From Chloroflexota bacterium (GTDB lineage Bacteria > Chloroflexota > Anaerolineae > B4-G1), in assembly GCA_003648085.1 (NCBI GenBank), contig QMOC01000246.1, positions 1 to 5,012 on the forward strand: a stretch of 5,012 bases of DNA, written 5' to 3'. Positions 1 through 5,012 of the stretch are shown piece by piece. The position numbers and the translations under genes are program-made. Position 1 is the first letter of the stretch, and each line of letters opens with the position of its first letter. The notes below the pieces were generated by a model. That model was not told the DNA's origin. It made no database searches and saw only the letters and a program-made list of their open reading frames with translations.

Positions 1-52
1 AGTAACGACTTCAGTCGTTCAAAGCGAGGTCAGAGCGACTGAAGTCGCCACT
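1..52. repeat. Imperfect inverted repeat downstream of ftsZ
   Basis: Bases 1-20 and 33-52 are inverted copies of one another, matching at 17 of 20 positions around a 12-base loop. The core arms, CGACTTCAGTCG at 6-17 and CGACTGAAGTCG at 36-47, match perfectly. Each core is also nearly self-palindromic (CGACT, two bases, AGTCG), so the unit could fold as one long hairpin or as two short ones. In an RNA read from the minus strand, two of the three mismatches become G-U pairs. It lies 110-160 bp past the ftsZ stop and may continue beyond the left edge. It looks like a REP-type intergenic element. A role in transcript 3'-end formation is possible, but any following T-run would lie outside the window. 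Confidence 0.65.
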
Positions 53-161
53 ACGACCCCCATATCTTGCGGTTCATCAGCCGTCATACCGTAGACGTGG
101 GGGGCTCCAAAATCGCCAGACCCCGGTACACTCCTTCATACTCCGGCGGAGCCGGCAGCCC

Positions 162-1226
162 TTAACCCCGGCGGCGCAGAAAGGCCGGAATCTCCAGGTC
201 GTCTTTGTCGAAGGCGGGCAGCGGGAATTCCACCGCCTCGCTGAACTTCGCCCGCGCCGAGCGTGGCCGTGGCTCAGCCTGGTCGAAGCCGGTCGCGATG
301 ACGGTGATGCGGATCTCATCGCCCATCTTCTCGTTAATGACGGCCCCAAAAATGAGATTCACGTCGGGGTGCGCGGTCTGCTTGATGATCGAGGCCGCCT
401 CGTTGACCTCGAACAGGCTCAAATCCGGCCCGCCGGTGACGTTGAAGAGGATACCGCGTGCTCCGTCAATCGTGATGTCCAGGAGCCGGCTGGAGATGGC
501 CTGCTGCGCTGCATCCACGGCCCGATTCTCGCCGCTGGCAGTCCCAACAGCCATCAGCGCCGCGCCACCCTCGGACATAATCGTCCGCACATCGGCGAAG
601 TCCAGGTTGATCAGGCCAGGCACGGTGATCAACTCCGAAATGCCCTGGATACCTTGGCGCAGCACGTCGTCGGCCAGGCTGAAGGCATCCTGCAGGCTGA
701 CCCGCTTGTCGGTGATCTCCAGCAACCGGTCGTTGGGGATGACGATCAGCGTATCCACCGCCTCCTTGAGTTGCTCGATCCCTGCCCGTGCCGTCTCCGC
801 CCGCACCGCACCCTCCCAACTGAAAGGACGGGTGACGACGCCGATGGTCAGGGCCTCTATCTCCTTGGCGATGCGAGCGATGATCGGCGCGGCTCCGGTG
901 CCCGTGCCGCCGCCCAGACCGGCGGTGATGAACACCATATCGGAGCCTTGCAGAACTTCGTACAACTCGTCGGCCGATTCCTCCGCTGCCTTGCGGCCCA
1001 GTTCCGGGTCACCCCCCACACCCAGCCCGCGCGTCAGTTTGTCACCGATGCGCACTCGCGTGGGGGCGTTGGAGAGCATAAGCGCCTGGGCATCGGTGTT
1101 GACCGCGATGAAATCAACGCCATCCAGCCCTTCGGCGATCATGCGGTTGACGGCGTTGCTGCCGCCGCCCCCGACACCGACGACTCGGATCTGTGCGAAA
1201 CTCTCGGTTTGATGTGATTTATGCAT
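162..1226 (-). CDS. ftsZ: Cell division protein FtsZ (tubulin-like GTPase)
   Basis: FtsZ polymerises with GTP into the cytoplasmic Z-ring that organises the divisome at midcell. The 354-residue product has the N-terminal glycine-rich nucleotide loop ([14 protein letters not shown], about residues 16-29), the tubulin signature GGGTGTG at 105-111, and the T7 synergy loop NLDFAD at 207-212, whose acidic residues complete the GTPase site of the next subunit. The core ends near residue 314. A linker of about 27 residues follows, then the C-terminal conserved peptide [12 protein letters not shown] at 342-353, which in this family binds FtsA and other tethers. The ATG at 1226 was chosen because AGGAGG lies six bases upstream; a GTG six codons earlier would put the binding site inside the gene. 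The linker is shorter than the roughly 50 residues of E. coli. The stop is TAA. It is the last gene of the cluster visible here, directly after its partner ftsA. Confidence 0.98.
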   Translation of the reverse strand: MHKSHQTESFAQIRVVGVGGGGSNAVNRMIAEGLDGVDFIAVNTDAQALMLSNAPTRVRIGDKLTRGLGVGGDPELGRKAAEESADELYEVLQGSDMVFITAGLGGGTGTGAAPIIARIAKEIEALTIGVVTRPFSWEGAVRAETARAGIEQLKEAVDTLIVIPNDRLLEITDKRVSLQDAFSLADDVLRQGIQGISELITVPGLINLDFADVRTIMSEGGAALMAVGTASGENRAVDAAQQAISSRLLDITIDGARGILFNVTGGPDLSLFEVNEAASIIKQTAHPDVNLIFGAVINEKMGDEIRITVIATGFDQAEPRPRSARAKFSEAVEFPLPAFDKDDLEIPAFLRRRG

Positions 1227-1232
1227 AGCATT

Positions 1233-1238
1233 CCTCCT
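1233..1238 (-). promoter_or_regulatory. Strong Shine-Dalgarno site of ftsZ
   Basis: On the minus strand the sequence is AGGAGG, six bases before the ATG at 1226. It fixes the ftsZ start and excludes the in-frame GTG at 1244. It is among the best ribosome binding sites in the window, which suits the high FtsZ level needed relative to FtsA. Confidence 0.9.
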
Positions 1239-1246
1239 GTCCACTC

Positions 1247-1287
1247 GTGACGCAAGATGCGTAGATGTGAAACGTGAAACGTAGTGA
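1247..1287. repeat. Heptamer-type repeats in the ftsA-ftsZ spacer
   Basis: The plus strand carries two exact tandem GTGAAAC units (1267-1273 and 1274-1280). They are flanked by looser units of similar size: GTGACGC at 1247-1253, AAGATGC at 1254-1260, a six-base GTAGAT, and GTAGTGA at 1281-1287 running up to the ftsA stop codon. A small perfect hairpin, ACGCA-AGA-TGCGT, is at 1250-1262. The same GTGAAAC unit occurs in the ftsQ-ftsA spacer. The two exact copies are certain; reading the flanks as decayed units is interpretation. No promoter for ftsZ could be recognised in this spacer. Confidence 0.6.
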
Positions 1288-2508
1288 TCAACCGGGTAAA
1301 AAGGCCCGCAGCCAATCCAGAAAGCGGTTCCCCAGACTGGGGCCGGGTTTACTCCTCTGAGGTCGTGTATCCACCGTCATACCCCACCTTATCAGCCCGA
1401 CACTAACCGCGTGGGCCGGGTTGGAAATCGTGTCTACTAAACCGTGAAGTTCCCGAGGCGTTCCCACCCGCACCGGCAGTCCAAAGATCTCACGTCCTAA
1501 CTCCTGAAGGCCGGATAGTTGCGCCGTTCCGCCACACAGTACAACTCCGGCCGGGAGCAGCCCATCGTAGCCGGAGCGTTTAATCTCCTGCTGTACCATC
1601 GAAAGAATCTCCTCCGCTCGCGCCTCAATGATCTCCGCCAGTTTCCAGCGCGGCACAATCCGGGGTGTCTCCTCGCCAAAGGGCGATACAGTGAACCGCT
1701 CCTCAGGTGACACCTGGGCTGCGCGAGCGTGGCCGTGTCGTATCTTCGCCCCCTCAGCGACGTCCGGTGGCAGCCGCAGACCGATGGCGATGTCCCCGGT
1801 GATGTACTCGCCCCCCACCCCCAGTGTGACCGTGTGCCATACAGTGCCGTCAATGAAGATCGCGATGTCAGTTGTGCCAGCACCGATGTCGGCCAGCACG
1901 ACCCCCATCTCGCACTCGGTGTCCGTCAGCACGGCGTCGCCGGCGGCCATACTCGCCAGGACCAGTTCATCTACCTCTACCCCGGCCCCTTCTACACACT
2001 TCACCAAATTCTGGATCGCGGTGCTGGAAGCAGTGACGATGTGGGCCTCCACCTCCAACCGGAAACCGTACATGCCTACCGGGTCGCGCACACCGCTCTG
2101 CCCATCCACGATGTAGCCACGGGGGATCACGTGCACGACCTCCTGATTGTGAGGTACAGCAATGGCACGCGCAGCATCCAGAGCCCGGTCCACATCCTCC
2201 ATCGTGATGCCGTGCTCGCGGCGGGAGATGCCCACCACTCCACGGCTGTTGAGGGAAGAAAGGTGCGCACCGCTCAGGCTCAGATAGGCCCGCTCAATCT
2301 TGTAGCCTGATGTACGCTCGGCCTTCTCGACCGAGGCTGCAATAGCAGCCGTGGCATCCGCCACGTTGACCACCACCCCTTTGCGGATGCCCCGCGAGGG
2401 CACCAGGCCCACACCGATCATGCGGAGGTCACCTTCGTCGTCCACCTCGCCCACCAGAGTGCACACCTTACTGCTGCCCACATCAATGCCTACGATTGTG
2501 CGTTCCAC
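1288..2508 (-). CDS. ftsA: Cell division protein FtsA (actin-like membrane tether)
   Basis: FtsA is an ATP-binding, actin-fold protein that polymerises on the inner face of the membrane, ties FtsZ filaments to it and recruits later divisome proteins. The 406 residues match the usual family length. Visible elements are the phosphate-1 loop [11 protein letters not shown] (5-15), the SHS2/1C subdomain around residues 72-170, the phosphate-2 loop [13 protein letters not shown] (206-218), the adenosine motif [13 protein letters not shown] (322-334), and a C-terminal amphipathic helix, [14 protein letters not shown] (393-406), which is the membrane-targeting sequence. A proline- and arginine-rich linker (about 381-391) joins the helix to the core. 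The start is the GTG at 2508: the only in-frame codons between it and an upstream stop are non-initiators. GGTGA, complementary to the 16S tail, lies seven bases upstream. It sits between ftsQ and ftsZ, the classical dcw arrangement. The stop is TGA. Confidence 0.97.
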   Translation of the reverse strand: MERTIVGIDVGSSKVCTLVGEVDDEGDLRMIGVGLVPSRGIRKGVVVNVADATAAIAASVEKAERTSGYKIERAYLSLSGAHLSSLNSRGVVGISRREHGITMEDVDRALDAARAIAVPHNQEVVHVIPRGYIVDGQSGVRDPVGMYGFRLEVEAHIVTASSTAIQNLVKCVEGAGVEVDELVLASMAAGDAVLTDTECEMGVVLADIGAGTTDIAIFIDGTVWHTVTLGVGGEYITGDIAIGLRLPPDVAEGAKIRHGHARAAQVSPEERFTVSPFGEETPRIVPRWKLAEIIEARAEEILSMVQQEIKRSGYDGLLPAGVVLCGGTAQLSGLQELGREIFGLPVRVGTPRELHGLVDTISNPAHAVSVGLIRWGMTVDTRPQRSKPGPSLGNRFLDWLRAFLPG

Positions 2509-2515
2509 GGTAACT

Positions 2516-2520
2516 TCACC
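2516..2520 (-). promoter_or_regulatory. Probable weak ribosome binding site of ftsA
   Basis: GGTGA on the minus strand can pair with the UCACC portion of the 16S rRNA tail and is seven bases from the GTG at 2508. It is a moderate match only, weaker than the AGGAGG sites of ddl and ftsZ. Together with the GTG start it suggests lower initiation for ftsA than for ftsZ. Confidence 0.5.
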
Positions 2521-2569
2521 GCCTCACGTTTCACGCCTCACGTGAGGCGTGAAACACAAAACGTGACCG
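2521..2569. repeat. Heptamer repeat chain with a perfect 28-bp palindrome, ftsQ-ftsA spacer
   Basis: On the plus strand, 2521-2555 divides exactly into five heptamers: GCCTCAC, GTTTCAC, GCCTCAC, then GTGAGGC, GTGAAAC. The last two are the reverse complements of units three and two, so 2528-2555 is a perfect 28-bp palindrome centred on CACGTG. Two looser units, ACAAAAC and GTGACCG, extend the period to 2569. In RNA the palindrome could form a 12-bp stem with an ACGT loop about 20 bases upstream of the ftsA start. The extra GCCTCAC at 2521-2527 could compete as an alternative pairing partner. No U-run follows on the minus strand, so it does not look like an intrinsic terminator. The GTGAAAC unit recurs in the ftsA-ftsZ spacer. 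Confidence 0.9.
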
Positions 2570-2573
2570 TTCG

Positions 2574-3356
2574 TCACCATTCGTTCTTCTCCGAATAATA
2601 GGGCGCATCCGGGAAGCGGACGTCCACAAAGCGGGGAGTCAGCCCCCGCGCCTGCAGATTGGCTGCCAGATGCTCCAACACCCGGAGCCGCTCGGCCATC
2701 CCCGGCCCCTGCCCCACAATCACGCGCCAGCCCCGCTCATCAGTGAACACTAAGCCCCGGCCTGGCACGTAGAGCAACGGCGACACGTTCGCCCCCGCCG
2801 TCCATAACTCCGTCAGCGCGACGCGCACACGCTCGTCCAACCGCCCGTCCTCATCCCGTGGCAACGGTCCCCGCACCAGCCAGCCGTCCGATAGCGTTCC
2901 CTGAGCAGGGAAGACGACACCGTCGGCGTCAATCCACCACAACTGTCCGCCTTCATCCCACATCACCATCGGCTCCCGCTCCACGACGGTGATGGTACAC
3001 TTCGCCGGCAATCCGCAGACGACCCGCGCGCTCTTGACGGTCGGCAGCGCGGCCAGGATACGGGCCTCAACCTCGTCAGGATGCACCCACAGAATGTGAA
3101 GCCCCGGTAGGCCGCTGGCCCGAAAGACTTCGTTGGGTGAGACGCTGGTCACGCCCAGCACGTCAGCGTGGTAGATGTAGAAGCGATCGTCGAGTGCCAA
3201 CCATAGCGCCCCGGCCGCCACCGCAATCAGCAACAGCAATAGCGAATGGCGAATCTTCGACGGGCGTCTGACCCGCGCTCGGCCCAAGACCAGCGTACTC
3301 GCCGTCTCAAATCGCCGCCCCTTCCTCCGCTGCCCCCGCTTTCTAGATTTCACCAT
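2574..3356 (-). CDS. ftsQ: Cell division protein FtsQ/DivIB (POTRA-domain membrane protein)
   Basis: FtsQ (DivIB) is a single-pass membrane protein that links cytoplasmic divisome parts to the septal wall synthases through the FtsB-FtsL complex. The 260 residues follow the family plan: a very basic cytoplasmic tail (residues 1-36, many Arg and Lys), one membrane segment (about 38-55, leucine and alanine rich), an FtsQ-type POTRA domain (about 58-128, ending VVEREP), and a beta domain up to about residue 247 with the closing pattern VDVRFPDAPYY (244-254). Cys114 and Cys120, both extracytoplasmic, are close enough to form a disulfide. The ATG at 3356 lies just 6 bp past the ddl stop with no clear ribosome binding site, which suggests translational coupling to ddl. 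The family diverges quickly in sequence; the call rests on architecture, the POTRA pattern and position before ftsA. The stop is TGA. Confidence 0.93.
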   Translation of the reverse strand: MVKSRKRGQRRKGRRFETASTLVLGRARVRRPSKIRHSLLLLLIAVAAGALWLALDDRFYIYHADVLGVTSVSPNEVFRASGLPGLHILWVHPDEVEARILAALPTVKSARVVCGLPAKCTITVVEREPMVMWDEGGQLWWIDADGVVFPAQGTLSDGWLVRGPLPRDEDGRLDERVRVALTELWTAGANVSPLLYVPGRGLVFTDERGWRVIVGQGPGMAERLRVLEHLAANLQARGLTPRFVDVRFPDAPYYSEKNEW

Positions 3357-3362
3357 TGGTCA

Positions 3363-4499
3363 TTAGTCACTGAGCCAAGGTTGATACGAAGTCTCCGAAC
3401 GCTCTTTGTCCCGATACCGTTCGAGCGCCAACTCGATCAATCGGTCAATCAACTCTGAATAGGGGATACCACTGGCCTCCCACAACTTGGGATACATGCT
3501 GATGGAGGTGAAACCCGGAATAGTGTTCACCTCGCTGATGTACAACTCGCCGGTCTCACGGGAGAGGAGGAAATCAACCCGCGCCATTCCGGCGCAATCA
3601 ATCGCTTTGTAGGCCCGTATCGCCAGGTCCCGCACCCGCTTGGTTGTCTCCGGGGGGAGGGGAGCAGGAATCAGCAGTTGCGATGCATTATCGCCGTTGT
3701 CAATGTACTTAGCCTCGTAACTGTAGAACTCCCGGCTGGGGATGATCTCGCCCGGCACCGAAGCGATGGGGTCATCGTTACCCAACACACTGACTTCGAT
3801 CTCGCGCGCGGCAGGCACGGCTGCCTCGACCAGCAATTTGCGGTCGTACCGGGCTGCCTCGGCCAATCCGGCTGCCAGCCCCACCCGGTCGTGACATTTA
3901 CTGATGCCCACACTGGAGCCCAGGTTGGCCGGTTTGGTGAAGACCGGATAGTCAAATCGTTCCTCGATCCGCCCCATCACTCCTTCAGGATCCGCGTCCC
4001 ACTCCTTGCGCTTGAGCACCACGTAATCCACGACGGGCAGACCATGGGCACGCATTACGTCCTTGAAGATGGCCTTGTCCATTCCCAGCGCCGAGCCTAT
4101 CACGCCCGCGCCCACGTAGGGGATACCGGCCAGTTCCAGCAACCCCTGCACCGTACCGTCCTCCCCATACGGGCCGTGGAGAACGGGGAAGATGACGTCG
4201 AGTTCCACCAGCCGCGCCGCTTCAATTGCACGATTCGTGTCCTCCAGGGGCATCAAGCCCCGGTGGGAGGGATCGCCCAGCAGCGCGGTGGGTCGGCTCA
4301 TGTCTCCATCACCTGCCTCCAACGCCCTCATCGGGTCTCCGCCAGCAATCCAGCGCCCATCTTTGGTGATGCCAATGGGCACGATTTCGTACTTCTCCTG
4401 GTCCATCGCGTTCATCACCGACCGGGCAGACATAAGCGAGACCTCGTGCTCCCCCGACCGCCCGCCGAAGAGCACCCCTACACGGATTTTACGCGCCAT
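3363..4499 (-). CDS. ddl: D-alanine-D-alanine ligase
   Basis: This cytoplasmic ATP-grasp ligase joins two D-alanines, using ATP through a D-alanyl phosphate, to give the dipeptide that MurF adds to UDP-muramyl tripeptide. The 378 residues show the N-terminal [10 protein letters not shown] (12-21, catalytic Glu17), HGPYGEDG (108-115), the ATP-grasp opening DKAIFK (141-146), [14 protein letters not shown] (188-201, catalytic Ser195), FYSYEAKY (258-265, Tyr265 of the omega loop), and metal-site residues Asp309, Glu323 and Asn325 in ARVDFLL and [12 protein letters not shown]. Glu17, Ser195 and Tyr265 correspond to the E. coli DdlB triad Glu15-Ser150-Tyr216. The retained Tyr favours D-Ala-D-Ala over D-Ala-D-lactate product, though this is inferred from motif alone. 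The ATG at 4499 has AGGAGG five bases upstream. It follows murB by 21 bp and precedes ftsQ by 6 bp, so co-transcription is likely. The stop is TAA. Confidence 0.97.
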   Translation of the reverse strand: MARKIRVGVLFGGRSGEHEVSLMSARSVMNAMDQEKYEIVPIGITKDGRWIAGGDPMRALEAGDGDMSRPTALLGDPSHRGLMPLEDTNRAIEAARLVELDVIFPVLHGPYGEDGTVQGLLELAGIPYVGAGVIGSALGMDKAIFKDVMRAHGLPVVDYVVLKRKEWDADPEGVMGRIEERFDYPVFTKPANLGSSVGISKCHDRVGLAAGLAEAARYDRKLLVEAAVPAAREIEVSVLGNDDPIASVPGEIIPSREFYSYEAKYIDNGDNASQLLIPAPLPPETTKRVRDLAIRAYKAIDCAGMARVDFLLSRETGELYISEVNTIPGFTSISMYPKLWEASGIPYSELIDRLIELALERYRDKERSETSYQPWLSD

Positions 4500-4504
4500 T
4501 ACTC

Positions 4505-4510
4505 CCTCCT
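4505..4510 (-). promoter_or_regulatory. Strong Shine-Dalgarno site of ddl
   Basis: AGGAGG on the minus strand, within GAGGAGGGAG, lies five bases before the ATG at 4499. It supports that start and falls in the 21-bp gap after the murB stop. Confidence 0.85.
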
Positions 4511-4520
4511 CGCCAATTGG

Positions 4521-5012
4521 CTATAAGGGGCTATCCGACCACCCGACCAACTCAATCTCCAATTCCAGTTCCACCCCAAACCGCCGTTTCACTTCCGCCC
4601 GCGCATACTCGATAAGCGCCAACACGTCCGCTGCCGTCGCATTGCCGGTATTCATAAAGAAATTGCCGTGCAGTTCCGAAATCTGTGCCCCGCCAATGCG
4701 ATACCCTCGCAGCCCTGCCTGCTCAATGAGATACCCCGCGTGGCTGCCCGGTGGGTTCTTGAAAGTCGAGCCCATCGTCGCCCCAGCCGGATGGCGTGTC
4801 CTGCGCCACTCCAGAATTTCGCTCGCCCGCGCCACCAGCGATTCCGGGTCTCCTGGCTGCAGCCCAAACGTCGCTGCCAACACCACATATCCTCTGCTCC
4901 TCTGCTCCCCTGCTCCCTTGATCCGGCTCCCTCGATACCTGAACTCAAACCACTCGTTCGGCCTCTCCACAACCGCGCCGTCCGGTCCCAGCACCGTCAC
5001 GCTGTGGAGTAC
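4521..5012 (-). CDS. murB: UDP-N-acetylenolpyruvoylglucosamine reductase MurB, C-terminal part
   Basis: MurB is the cytoplasmic FAD enzyme that uses NADPH to reduce UDP-GlcNAc-enolpyruvate to UDP-MurNAc, the second committed step of peptidoglycan precursor synthesis. Only the last 163 codons are in the window; the frame stays open through the right edge, and the N-terminal FAD-binding domain is missing because of the cut, not because of damage. Numbering from the GTG at 5000, the visible motifs are YRGS (22-25), [14 protein letters not shown] (72-85, with Ser78 as the proton donor), [30 protein letters not shown] (88-117, in pieces [12 protein letters not shown] and [13 protein letters not shown]), and a closing LELEIELVG, where Glu148 matches the catalytic C-terminal Glu. 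An 8-bp tandem repeat encodes the stretch GAGEQRSRG (29-37) between YRGSRIK and YVVLAATF, where relatives usually have a short loop. The stop is TAG, 21 bp before ddl. Confidence 0.95.
   Translation of the reverse strand, partial: VLHSVTVLGPDGAVVERPNEWFEFRYRGSRIKGAGEQRSRGYVVLAATFGLQPGDPESLVARASEILEWRRTRHPAGATMGSTFKNPPGSHAGYLIEQAGLRGYRIGGAQISELHGNFFMNTGNATAADVLALIEYARAEVKRRFGVELELEIELVGWSDSPL
4892..4923. repeat. 8-bp tandem repeat inside murB
   Basis: The plus strand reads CTCTGCTC twice (4892-4899, 4900-4907), then CCCTGCTC (4908-4915) and a decayed CCTTGATC (4916-4923). On the coding strand the unit is GAGCAGAG or GAGCAGGG. Three full units are 24 bp, a multiple of three, so the murB frame is kept. 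They encode most of the glycine, glutamate and arginine-rich loop after the YRGS motif. It resembles short tandem repeats normally found between genes. Confidence 0.8.

Noticed and set aside
141..156. GC-rich hairpin (CCGGC-GGA-GCCGG) just after the ftsZ stop as an intrinsic terminator
   Set aside because: The stem is only five base pairs and no T-run follows it on the minus strand.
53..161. A small gene between ftsZ and the edge repeat
   Set aside because: The only short minus-strand frames, about 20 codons, have no good ribosome binding site and one runs into the repeat; nothing supports a real product.
205..1217. Two long plus-strand open frames (335 and 282 codons) opposite ftsZ
   Set aside because: They mirror the ftsZ codons in GC-rich DNA, show no recognisable domain and lack a ribosome binding site; the minus-strand FtsZ is unmistakable.
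1224..1244. A longer FtsZ starting at GTG 1244
   Set aside because: The extra six codons consist of the AGGAGG ribosome binding site itself, so the ATG at 1226 is the better start.
2521..2569. A CRISPR array or transposon end
   Set aside because: Seven-base units without spacers do not form a CRISPR array, and no transposase or target duplication is present.
3363..4499. A vancomycin-resistance type D-Ala-D-Lac ligase
   Set aside because: The omega-loop FYSYEAKY with its Tyr matches housekeeping Ddl enzymes, the gene is in the dcw cluster, and no vanH or vanX is nearby.
3678..4526. A 282-codon plus-strand open frame opposite ddl
   Set aside because: Its composition is rich in His, Arg and Pro, as expected of an antisense shadow, it has no recognisable motif, and it overlaps an intact ddl entirely.

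Overview
The window holds the distal end of a bacterial division and cell wall (dcw) cluster. Everything is on the minus strand. In transcription order, running from high to low coordinates, the genes are murB (3' part only), ddl, ftsQ, ftsA and ftsZ. All five products are recognisable from family motifs, none shows a frameshift, and about 95% of the window is coding. The order murB-ddl-ftsQ-ftsA-ftsZ, the GC-rich composition, the repeat-bearing spacers and the style of the proteins would fit a Chloroflexota (Anaerolineae-like) bacterium. That placement is inference from general resemblance; no marker gene fixes it.

Layout: 1-161 is the region downstream of ftsZ and carries an imperfect inverted repeat at the window edge. 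ftsZ occupies 162-1226; a strong ribosome binding site sets its start. A 61-bp spacer (1227-1287) separates it from ftsA and contains GTGAAAC-type heptamers. ftsA is at 1288-2508 with a GTG start. A 65-bp spacer (2509-2573) contains a chain of heptamers of the same family that reverses orientation and so forms a perfect 28-bp palindrome. ftsQ is at 2574-3356, only 6 bp after ddl (3363-4499). ddl follows murB (4521 to beyond the right edge) after 21 bp.

Functionally, MurB finishes UDP-N-acetylmuramate, and Ddl makes the D-Ala-D-Ala dipeptide added to the muramyl peptide by MurF. FtsQ is the membrane-anchored divisome scaffold, FtsA is the actin-like membrane tether, and FtsZ is the tubulin-like ring GTPase. 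The short gaps imply a shared transcript whose promoter lies upstream, outside the window. I could not identify a convincing promoter or intrinsic terminator.

No previously undescribed system is evident; the genes are ordinary housekeeping genes. The unusual content is repetitive DNA: the same heptamer family in two neighbouring spacers, an 8-bp tandem repeat embedded in frame in murB, and a hairpin-forming repeat after ftsZ.
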